Positions 1-6,185 are shown, numbered from the stretch's first letter. The stretch: DNA of 7,921 nucleotides from Candidatus Omnitrophota bacterium (GCA_013202515.1 JABMRN010000327.1:1-7921); one strand, 5' to 3'. Notes: generated by a model not told the origin, from the letters alone. Numbers and translations are program-made.

Positions 1-122
1 CTAATTTTAACGGCTTGATTGAAGAAACGAATCTAACAAAGGGCAAAGTAAAGGTAAGTATATCGATATTCGGCCGTGCAACACCGGTTGAATTGGAAAC
101 GTGGCAGGTTGAAAAGGTTTAA
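1..122 (+). CDS. nusG: Transcription termination/antitermination protein NusG, C-terminal end (partial)
   Basis: Only the last 39 codons are present, read in the frame with codons starting at position 3 and ending in TAA at 120-122. The translation shows the KOW-domain hallmark: a GKVKVSISIFGRATPVELE stretch followed by a short TWQVEKV end, close to the canonical NusG C-terminus (V-IFGR-TPVEL). In the family this KOW domain binds Rho or ribosomal protein S10, linking elongating RNA polymerase to termination or to the leading ribosome, while the missing N-terminal domain binds RpoC/RpoB. It sits just 3 nt upstream of rplK, matching the conserved secE-nusG-rplKA order. The 5' part, including the start codon, lies outside the window. 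Identification is firm from motif plus synteny. Confidence 0.95.
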   Translation, partial: NFNGLIEETNLTKGKVKVSISIFGRATPVELETWQVEKV

Positions 123-125
123 AGA

Positions 126-650
126 ATGGCAAAGAAGGTAAAAGCAATTATAAAACTTTATTGTCCCGCTGGAACAGCAAATCCTGCGCCCCCCGTAGGT
201 CCGGCACTTGGTCAGCACGGGCTTAACATTATGCAGTTTTGTAAATCATTTAATGAAAAGACAAAAGGGCGGGATGGGTTGACGCTTCCGGTTGTTATAA
301 CCGCGTATGAAGACAGGACATTTACCTTTATAATTAAGACTCCACCTTCAAGTATACTTTTAAAACGGGCTTGCGGTATCGCAAAAGCAAGCGGCGTACC
401 GAACAAGGAAAAGGCAGGCGAGGTTACAAAAGCGCAGGTAAAAGAAATAGCCAATGTGAAAATGAAGGACCTGAACGCAACCACCATTGAGGCCGCAATG
501 AAAATCGTGGAAGGGACCGCCCGAAGCATGGGAATTGATGTTGTTGAGAAGAAAACGGAGAAGACGCCTCCTGAAGATTCTTCTGGAGAAGAGCCAAAGG
601 CAAAAGAAAAGGCGCCTGAACCAAAAAAGGAAGAGAATCAAAATGGTTAA
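126..650 (+). CDS. rplK: 50S ribosomal protein L11 with a charged C-terminal tail
   Basis: L11 binds 23S rRNA at the GTPase-associated centre at the base of the L7/L12 stalk; it takes part in elongation-factor function and stringent-response signalling and is the thiostrepton target region. The 174-residue product starts MAKKVKA and carries the N-terminal signature NPAPPVGPALGQHG at residues 19-32. Pro22 and Pro26, the thiostrepton-linked prolines, are both kept. The rRNA-binding C-terminal domain ends with IVEGTARSMGIDV near residue 139. E. coli L11 has 142 residues; here about 33 more follow, a hydrophilic tail rich in Lys, Glu and Pro with no recognisable fold. The ATG lies 3 nt after the nusG stop; the only Shine-Dalgarno-like match (AAAAGG, 112-117) lies inside the nusG end, suggesting coupling. 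The 3' end overlaps rplA by 8 bp. Identity is certain; the role of the tail is unknown. Confidence 0.98.
   Translation: MAKKVKAIIKLYCPAGTANPAPPVGPALGQHGLNIMQFCKSFNEKTKGRDGLTLPVVITAYEDRTFTFIIKTPPSSILLKRACGIAKASGVPNKEKAGEVTKAQVKEIANVKMKDLNATTIEAAMKIVEGTARSMGIDVVEKKTEKTPPEDSSGEEPKAKEKAPEPKKEENQNG
627..631 (+). promoter_or_regulatory. Ribosome binding site of rplA, inside the rplK coding sequence
   Basis: AAGGA lies 11 nt before the ATG at 643, within the A/G-rich codons of the L11 tail. It supports starting L1 at 643 and not at the in-frame ATG at 535, whose upstream extension would be an Arg/Lys-rich, non-L1-like peptide. Spacing is slightly long, so coupling with L11 termination probably helps. 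Confidence 0.55.
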
Positions 651-1338
651 GATCTCTAAACGCAAGAAGTCAAACGATTCTCTGCTAGAGAAAGACAAGA
701 GATACTCTCTTAAAGAAGCTGTATCATTGATTAAGAATGCTTCTAAGACAAAGTTTGACGAGAGCGTAGATATCTCTATGAAGCTTAACGTAAAACCGAA
801 GGAGGTAACCCAACCCATAAGGGGGACGGTTGCGCTTCCTCATGGAACGGGCAAAAAGACACGGGTTTGCTGCTTGTGCAAGGGTGAAGATGAGAGCAAA
901 GCAAAGGCTGCCGGTGCAGAATATGTCGGTGCCGATGAATTGATAACAAAGATTACGGGTGGCTGGACAGATTTTGATGTCGTAGTTACTACTCCTGAGA
1001 TGATGAAAGACATAGCCAGGCTTGGCAAGATTCTTGGTCCCAAAGGCCTTATGCCAAACCCAAAGTCAGGAACGGTAACTAAGGACATAGATGCAGCAAT
1101 AAAAGAAATAAAGCGCGGAAAAATAGAATATAAGATGGATAAACAGTCAGGGATACACGCATCAATAGCAAGGCTTTCGTTTGATGAAACGGCGATCATT
1201 GAGAATGCACGCGAGTTTCTGCATGCAGTGATAACGACAAGCCCAGCCCTAGCTAAGCCCCAGACTGTCGGAAGCATTGCAATTTCAAAAACAATGGGAC
1301 CGGGCGTTAAGCTTGAGATAAGCGAATTTAAGAGGTAG
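643..1338 (+). CDS. rplA: 50S ribosomal protein L1
   Basis: L1 forms the mobile L1 stalk of the 50S subunit, which helps release deacylated tRNA from the E site; in many bacteria it also represses its own operon by binding mRNA. The 231-residue product (E. coli 234) starts MVKISKRKKS and contains RGTVALPHGTGK at about residues 60-71, LGKILGPKGLMPNPKSGTVT around residues 127-146, and the domain-closing SISKTMGPGVKL-type motif near the end (here AISKTMGPGVKL). The open frame extends upstream to an ATG at 535, but that extension is the A/G-rich L11 tail read in another frame; family length and homology place the start at 643. The start overlaps the end of rplK by 8 bp, implying translational coupling. 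Unusual detail: the only three cysteines form a CCLC cluster at residues 76-79. Stop codon is TAG, unlike the other genes here. Confidence 0.97.
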   Translation: MVKISKRKKSNDSLLEKDKRYSLKEAVSLIKNASKTKFDESVDISMKLNVKPKEVTQPIRGTVALPHGTGKKTRVCCLCKGEDESKAKAAGAEYVGADELITKITGGWTDFDVVVTTPEMMKDIARLGKILGPKGLMPNPKSGTVTKDIDAAIKEIKRGKIEYKMDKQSGIHASIARLSFDETAIIENAREFLHAVITTSPALAKPQTVGSIAISKTMGPGVKLEISEFKR

Positions 1339-1341
1339 GAT

Positions 1342-1347
1342 AGAAGG
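1342..1347 (+). promoter_or_regulatory. Ribosome binding site of rplJ
   Basis: AGAAGG ends 5 nt before the ATG at 1353, within the 14-nt rplA-rplJ gap. A second purine-rich stretch (AGGTAGGA, 1332-1339) straddles the rplA stop and may contribute. These short signals are all that separates rplA from rplJ. Confidence 0.6.
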
Positions 1348-1352
1348 CTAAT

Positions 1353-1904
1353 ATGAGTACACACGAAAAATATTCACGGCTCTCTAAGGAGCTGATGTCA
1401 AAAGAACTATCTGACAGATTCAAGAAATTTCCAAATTTCATGGTTAGTAACTATTTTGGCTTGTCATCTATTGAGATGGATGAGTTGAGACGTGAATTAA
1501 ACAAGAGTTCTTCTAGCTACTGTGTAATAAAAAATTCTATTGCATCGAGGACTCTCTCAAGTTTGAAATTAAGCAGTGTTGAGCCATTGATAGAGGGCGG
1601 CGTAGGTATAGTTTTTATTGGTGGCGACATAATCGAAGCGTCAAAGTCCGTGGTAGGTTTTTCGAAGAAGCACCGACCGTTTAAGCTAAAGGGTGGATAT
1701 ATAGATGGGCAGATTTGTGATACTGAAAAATTAATGAAACTTGCAGCACTTCCGTCTAGAGAGGTATTGCTTACGATGTTAGTAATGACTATGGCTGCAC
1801 CCATATCAGGTTTCGCCACAGTTTTAAGCGGGATAGTAAGAAAATTTGTATACGCTGTTAATGCGATAAAAAGTAAAAAAGAAAAAGAAGATAAGAAAGG
1901 ATAA
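1353..1904 (+). CDS. rplJ: 50S ribosomal protein L10 (stalk base protein)
   Basis: L10 anchors L7/L12 dimers to the ribosome: its N-terminal domain binds 23S rRNA beside L11, and its long C-terminal helix binds the L7/L12 N-terminal domains. The 183-residue product (E. coli 165) shows the N-terminal features NYFGLSSIEMDELRRELNK (about residues 33-51) and the VIKNSIASRTL motif (about 58-68), then LAALPSREVLLTML and the conserved APISGFATVLSGIVRKFVYAVNAI segment leading into the C-terminal helix (about 137-172). It ends in a short Lys/Glu tail, KSKKEKEDKKG. The E. coli-like YTVVKNTL equivalent is divergent (SSSYCVIKNS), but the order of motifs is that of bacterial L10. It lies 14 nt after rplA and 11 nt before rplL. 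No L10 leader RNA can fit upstream. Identity is supported by both motifs and position. Confidence 0.95.
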   Translation: MSTHEKYSRLSKELMSKELSDRFKKFPNFMVSNYFGLSSIEMDELRRELNKSSSSYCVIKNSIASRTLSSLKLSSVEPLIEGGVGIVFIGGDIIEASKSVVGFSKKHRPFKLKGGYIDGQICDTEKLMKLAALPSREVLLTMLVMTMAAPISGFATVLSGIVRKFVYAVNAIKSKKEKEDKKG

Positions 1905-1909
1905 GGAGG
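1903..1909 (+). promoter_or_regulatory. Strong ribosome binding site of rplL, fused to the rplJ stop codon
   Basis: AAGGAGG is an essentially perfect Shine-Dalgarno sequence, placed 6 nt before the ATG at 1916. Its first two bases are the last two of the rplJ TAA stop (1902-1904), giving TAAGGAGG. It is the best ribosome binding site in the window, consistent with L7/L12 being needed in several copies per ribosome, and it decides the long rplL start over the internal ATG at 2066. Confidence 0.85.
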
Positions 1910-1915
1910 ATTAAA

Positions 1916-2443
1916 ATGACAGAAGAACAGAAACAGGACCCAAAAGCTCAGCAACAGGCGGAAGTTAAGGTCCCAGAGCAAAAAGCGCCTGAAGCTAGCG
2001 CCGAAAAAAAAGCAGAGGCAAAGGCTCCTGCAAAAAAGGAGAAAAAGGTCGAACTGACTAAGGGTATGCAGACAGTCGTTGATGTTGTCGAGAAGTTGAC
2101 TGTCATGGAATTAGCTGATCTGGTTAAAGCCCTTGAGGACAAGTTTGGAGTAAGTGCACAGGCACCGGCTGCTGTAGTTGTCGGCGGCGCAACCGCAGGT
2201 GGCGGAGCTGGCGCAGGAGCCGAAGAGGAAAAAACGTCCTTTACGATTGTCCTTGCAGAGATAGGCTCAAACAAGATTGGCGTTATCAAGGAAATCCGTT
2301 CAATTACCACACTTGGCTTAAAAGAGGCAAAGGATCTCGTTGAGTCTGCACCCAAGTCAGTGAAAGAAGGCGCCACGAAGGAAGAGGCTGCTAAGATTAA
2401 AGCGCAACTTGAAAAAGCCGGTGCAAAAGTAGAACTTAAGTAA
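1916..2443 (+). CDS. rplL: 50S ribosomal protein L7/L12 with a ~50-residue N-terminal extension
   Basis: L7/L12 is the multicopy stalk protein whose C-terminal domain recruits and stimulates translational GTPases (EF-Tu, EF-G, IF2). The 175-residue product is about 50 longer than the usual 120-130. From residue 51 (MQTVVDVVEKLTVMELADLV) it matches a normal L12: dimerising, L10-binding N-terminal domain (51-81, ending FGVSA), Ala/Gly hinge (about 82-105) and C-terminal domain (106-175) with the GTPase-factor surface around SNKIGVIKEIRSITTLGLKE and the ending AGAKVELK. Residues 1-50 are low-complexity Lys, Ala, Glu, Gln and Pro. The start at 1916 is chosen because of the strong Shine-Dalgarno 6 nt upstream and the 11-nt gap to rplJ; the internal ATG at 2066 has no properly spaced site. 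An A8 run at 2004-2011 lies inside the extension, so its base count must be right for the long form to be in frame. Confidence 0.95.
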   Translation: MTEEQKQDPKAQQQAEVKVPEQKAPEASAEKKAEAKAPAKKEKKVELTKGMQTVVDVVEKLTVMELADLVKALEDKFGVSAQAPAAVVVGGATAGGGAGAGAEEEKTSFTIVLAEIGSNKIGVIKEIRSITTLGLKEAKDLVESAPKSVKEGATKEEAAKIKAQLEKAGAKVELK

Positions 2444-2456
2444 CAACAATCTACTT

Positions 2457-2462
2457 AAAGGA
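2457..2462 (+). promoter_or_regulatory. Ribosome binding site of rpoB
   Basis: AAAGGA lies 8 nt before the ATG at 2471 and 11 nt before a second, adjacent ATG at 2474. The spacing favours 2471 but cannot exclude 2474; the difference is one methionine. It occupies much of the 27-nt rplL-rpoB gap. Confidence 0.6.
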
Positions 2463-2470
2463 AAAAGCTC

Positions 2471-5400
2471 ATGATGAAGAGGCAAAACTACGCCAAGATC
2501 AAGGAATGCTACAGACTTCCTAATCTTGTTGACATTCAGCTTGAATCCTATGAAAAATTCCTTCAGCTTCATGTACCCAAGAATAAGAGGCTGGATAATG
2601 GCCTGGAATCACTTTTTAGAGAAGTGTTTCCAATAGAATCAACAACTGGTGACTACAAGCTTGAATACATCAGCTATTCGGTTGGTAAGCCAAAGTACGA
2701 CACCTGGGAATGTCTGAAACGGGATGCAAGCTTTGGAGGTTCTCTTAGGGTTAAACTAAGATTGCGTACCCCTAAGGCGATAAAGGAGCAGGAAGTTTAC
2801 ATGGGTGACCTACCTTTCATGACTGATACTGGAACATTTATCGTTAATGGTGACGAAAGGGTAGTGGTAAGCCAACTGCACAGATCTCCCGGAATCTCAT
2901 TTGAGGAAAGCGTGCATCCGAGTGGAAAAAAAGTGGTCTCTGCCAGGATCATTCCTTATAGAGGTGCGTGGATAGAGTTTGTATTCGATATTAACGATAT
3001 CATTCACGTCATGATCGACAGAAAAAAGAAATTCATAGCAACCCTATTTATGCGCTTGTTTGGGTTTTCGAAAGATGAAGATATCGTAAAGGGCTTTAGC
3101 GGCATAGAGAAAGTGCCATTTCATCAAAGCGCAAAGCTCGAAGGCTTTGTAGGCAGCACGGTCGCAGAGGAATTGATAGACAAAGAGACTAATTCTATTC
3201 TTGCTCAGGCTGGAGAGCCGATTACAAAAGAGCTTGCCAAAAGAATATGGTCAGCTGGCATAAGAGAGATGAAGATCCTTAGAAAGGTAGTTCCGGAGAT
3301 TCTGCACACACTTGAGAAGGATCATTCAAAGTCTAAAGACGAGGCAATGTTAGAGATTTATAGGAAGTTGAGACCAAGCGATCCTCCGACCATTGAAAGC
3401 GCAACAGCCTTATTGCATAGAATGTTTTTTGATCCCAAGAGATATGACCTAGGTAGAGTTGGAAGATTCATGCTCAATAGAAAGCTTGGCATGAAAAGCG
3501 ACCTTGATAATAGGATTTTAGATAAAGACACTTTGCTCGAGGTCATTAAGGCATTAATAGATCTCAAAAATGGGGAAAGGTCAGTTGATGATATTGATCA
3601 TTTAGGAAATAGGCGCGTTAGATCTGTTGGCGAGCTTCTTTTGAATCAGATGCGTATCGGCATGGCCCGCATAGAAAAGACAATAAGAGAGAGAATGAAC
3701 ATATACGAAATGGAAAACATAATGCCGCATAACCTCATAAATGCAAAGCTTATCTCAAGCATTGTTAAGGATTTCTTCGGAAGGGGTCAGCTATCACAGT
3801 TTATGGACCAGACAAATCCTCTTTCAGAACTCACGCACAAAAGAAGATTAAGCGCGCTGGGTCCGGGCGGATTAAATAGAGAGAGGGCAGGCTTTGAGGT
3901 ACGCGACGTACACTATTCGCATTATGGTCGAATGTGCCCTATTGAAACACCAGAAGGCCCTAATATAGGACTAATTGCATCTCTAAGCACATACGCAAAG
4001 GTTAACGAGTTTGGTTTTCTCGAAACCCCATACAGAAAAGTCAGTAATGGCAAGGTTACTAATTCCATCGACTATTTGTCTGCAGACGTGGAAGATAATT
4101 ACATCATTGCTCAGGCAAACGCGGAGCTTGATTCAGGAGGACGCTTTGTCGAAGACAGGATATTCTGCAGGTATAAAAATGATTTCATAAAGGTGGAAAG
4201 GAAAAATGTCCAATATATGGATGTTTCTCCGAGGCAGCTAGTTAGTATAGCAGCAAGCCTAATTCCATTTCTTGAACACGATGACGCAAACAGGGCGCTC
4301 ATGGGTTCGAATATGCAAAGACAGGCTGTTCCACTTCTTCAGACAGAAGCACCCTTAATTGGCACAGGCATGGAATATAGGGCAGCGAAAGATTCGGGTA
4401 CTGTAATAATATCTGAGGAAGATGGTCGCGTTTCCTATGTAGACGCTGACGAAATCGTCGTAGGACCTAAAAAGTACCGCCTCAGAAAATTCGAGAGATC
4501 TAATGCAAATACATGCGTCAATCAGAGGCCTATGGTTAGGCTGGGACAGCACGTGAAGGAAGGCGAGATCATTGCTGACGGTGCAGGAACTGAAGGAGGA
4601 GATCTCGCATTGGGCAGAAACGTCCTAGTAGCATTTATGCCGTGGCGAGGGTACAACTTTGAGGATGCAATTCTCATAAGCGAAAGAGTTCTTAAGGAAG
4701 ATTTATATACCTCAGTTCACATAGAAGAGTTTGAGATAGAGGCGCGGGATACGCGTTTAGGCAATGAGGAAATCACAAGAGATATCCCAAATGTCGGCGA
4801 AGATAGTCTTAAAAGCCTTGACAAAGAAGGCATTGTACATATCGGTGCAGAAGTCAAGTCTGGCGACATACTTGTTGGAAAGGTTTCACCTAAATCTGAA
4901 ACAGAGCTCTCTCCCGAAGAGAAGCTATTGCGTGCTATTTTTGGTGAGAAGGCAGGAGATGTGCGAGATGCCTCTCTAGCTGTTCCTCCAGGCATCGAGG
5001 GTATAGTCGTTGATGTCATGGTATTCTCGAGAAAAGAATCTCGTTCAAAAACAAGGGAAGAGCGTCAGAAAGAAGGCAAAGAGATACAAAGAATAGAGAA
5101 GCATTACGACGCTCAGATAGGAAAGCTTGTTCAAGACAAAGCGAAAAAGCTGCACAGGCTTTTGGTTGGCAAAAAATTAAGCGCAAGTCTTTTGGATGAT
5201 GAAACCGGAAAGGTTCTTATTGGATATGGACGAACAATTAAAGAAACAGATTTAAAAAAGATAGAGAGCGCAGATTTAGAAAATCTAAAAATTGCTAACA
5301 ATCCGACTCTCGAGAATGAGGTTAGGCGAATAACTCTTCTTCTAAATGGTCAGATAGAGGAATTAAGCTACGAGAAAGAACGTGAGATAGACAAGGTAAA

Positions 5401-6166
5401 AAGAGGCGACGAATTACCGCCCGGAGTTCTTAAGAAGGTAAAGGTCTATGTTGCAAGCAAAAAAAGGCTATCAGTTGGAGATAAGATGGCTGGAAGGCAC
5501 GGCAATAAGGGGGTAGTAGCAAAAATTTTACCGGAAGAGGATATGCCGTTTCTTGCTGATGGATCGCCTGTTGAAATTGTTCTTAATCCGCTAGGCGTAC
5601 CAAGCAGAATGAACGTTGGTCAGATACTTGAAACACATCTTGGGTGGGCAGCAAAGATATGTGGATTTAAAGTAGCGAGTCCGGTTTTTGACGGTGCTAG
5701 CGAGATTGAGATCAAGAAGGCGATGAAAAAAGCCGATTTGCCTGAAGACGGTAAGGTTACAGCTTTTGATGGATATACTGGAAAGCCATTTGATCAAAAA
5801 GTTGCCGTGGGTTACATCTATATGATGAAGCTAGCGCACCTTGTTGATGATAAAATCCATGCTAGGGCGATTGGTCCATATTCCTTGGTTACGCAGCAGC
5901 CTCTGGGAGGCAAGGCTCAATTCGGAGGGCAGCGTTTCGGGGAAATGGAAGTCTGGGCGCTTGAGGCTTACGGGGCAGCTTATACGTTGCAAGAGCTTTT
6001 AACTGTAAAGAGCGATGATATTGTTGGACGTACAAAAATATACGAGTCAATAGTTAAAGGAGAGGCTGGTTTTCAGCCGGGCACTCCTGAGTCATTCAAT
6101 GTTTTGGTAAAGGAATTACAAAGTCTGGGTATAGAGGTAGACTTGATAAAAAAAGAGAAGTTATAA
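2471..6166 (+). CDS. rpoB: DNA-directed RNA polymerase subunit beta
   Basis: RpoB is the second-largest subunit of RNA polymerase and, with RpoC, forms the active-site cleft. The 1231-residue product is complete. Visible in order: protrusion/lobe motifs (IKEQEVYMGDLPFMTDTGTF, VVSQLHRSPG); the rifampicin-pocket cluster FFGRGQLSQFMDQTNPLSEL starting at residue 435 and continuing through THKRRLSALGPGG; CPIETPEGPNIGLI; DDANRALMGSNMQRQAVPLL; MPWRGYNFEDAILISERV with Glu731/Asp732 equivalent to E. coli E813/D814; the active-site lysines in DKMAGRHGNKGV, Lys1005 and Lys1013 (E. coli K1065, K1073); and the C-terminal clamp motif GGKAQFGGQRFGEMEVWALE. A charged, probably coiled-coil insertion at about residues 856-975 sits where E. 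coli has SI2 (beta-i9). The ~50 residues E. coli has after ILETHLG are missing, largely explaining the shorter length (E. coli 1342). It follows rplL by 27 nt and precedes rpoC by 28 nt. Confidence 0.99.
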   Translation: MMKRQNYAKIKECYRLPNLVDIQLESYEKFLQLHVPKNKRLDNGLESLFREVFPIESTTGDYKLEYISYSVGKPKYDTWECLKRDASFGGSLRVKLRLRTPKAIKEQEVYMGDLPFMTDTGTFIVNGDERVVVSQLHRSPGISFEESVHPSGKKVVSARIIPYRGAWIEFVFDINDIIHVMIDRKKKFIATLFMRLFGFSKDEDIVKGFSGIEKVPFHQSAKLEGFVGSTVAEELIDKETNSILAQAGEPITKELAKRIWSAGIREMKILRKVVPEILHTLEKDHSKSKDEAMLEIYRKLRPSDPPTIESATALLHRMFFDPKRYDLGRVGRFMLNRKLGMKSDLDNRILDKDTLLEVIKALIDLKNGERSVDDIDHLGNRRVRSVGELLLNQMRIGMARIEKTIRERMNIYEMENIMPHNLINAKLISSIVKDFFGRGQLSQFMDQTNPLSELTHKRRLSALGPGGLNRERAGFEVRDVHYSHYGRMCPIETPEGPNIGLIASLSTYAKVNEFGFLETPYRKVSNGKVTNSIDYLSADVEDNYIIAQANAELDSGGRFVEDRIFCRYKNDFIKVERKNVQYMDVSPRQLVSIAASLIPFLEHDDANRALMGSNMQRQAVPLLQTEAPLIGTGMEYRAAKDSGTVIISEEDGRVSYVDADEIVVGPKKYRLRKFERSNANTCVNQRPMVRLGQHVKEGEIIADGAGTEGGDLALGRNVLVAFMPWRGYNFEDAILISERVLKEDLYTSVHIEEFEIEARDTRLGNEEITRDIPNVGEDSLKSLDKEGIVHIGAEVKSGDILVGKVSPKSETELSPEEKLLRAIFGEKAGDVRDASLAVPPGIEGIVVDVMVFSRKESRSKTREERQKEGKEIQRIEKHYDAQIGKLVQDKAKKLHRLLVGKKLSASLLDDETGKVLIGYGRTIKETDLKKIESADLENLKIANNPTLENEVRRITLLLNGQIEELSYEKEREIDKVKRGDELPPGVLKKVKVYVASKKRLSVGDKMAGRHGNKGVVAKILPEEDMPFLADGSPVEIVLNPLGVPSRMNVGQILETHLGWAAKICGFKVASPVFDGASEIEIKKAMKKADLPEDGKVTAFDGYTGKPFDQKVAVGYIYMMKLAHLVDDKIHARAIGPYSLVTQQPLGGKAQFGGQRFGEMEVWALEAYGAAYTLQELLTVKSDDIVGRTKIYESIVKGEAGFQPGTPESFNVLVKELQSLGIEVDLIKKEKL

Positions 6167-6180
6167 GCAGTCTTAATATA

Positions 6181-6185
6181 GAGGT
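6181..6185 (+). promoter_or_regulatory. Ribosome binding site of rpoC
   Basis: GAGGT lies 9 nt before the ATG at 6195 in the 28-nt gap after the rpoB stop. It supports 6195 as the rpoC start, giving the N-terminus MIDSPTKFDSVRVGLAS, which aligns with the usual beta' beginning (F-xx-I-x-LAS). Confidence 0.6.

Noticed and set aside
535..642. Upstream in-frame extension of L1 to an ATG at 535 (36 extra residues, Arg/Lys-rich)
   Set aside because: It is the A/G-rich L11 tail read in another frame; L1 family length and the MVKISKRKK start at 643 fit the normal protein.
2066..2068. Internal ATG at the canonical L7/L12 start as the true rplL start
   Set aside because: It lacks a properly spaced Shine-Dalgarno (AAGGG ends right against it) and would leave an unexplained 161-nt gap, whereas 1916 has a perfect site. 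Minor secondary initiation cannot be excluded.
33..2572. Minus-strand open frames opposite nusG, rplK, rplA, rplJ, rplL and the start of rpoB
   Set aside because: They are antisense shadows of well-supported genes; none shows a family motif or a convincing ribosome binding site.
4764..4979. 71-codon plus-strand frame inside rpoB
   Set aside because: It overlaps a conserved part of RpoB in another frame, has no recognisable motif, and its existence is explained by codon bias of rpoB.
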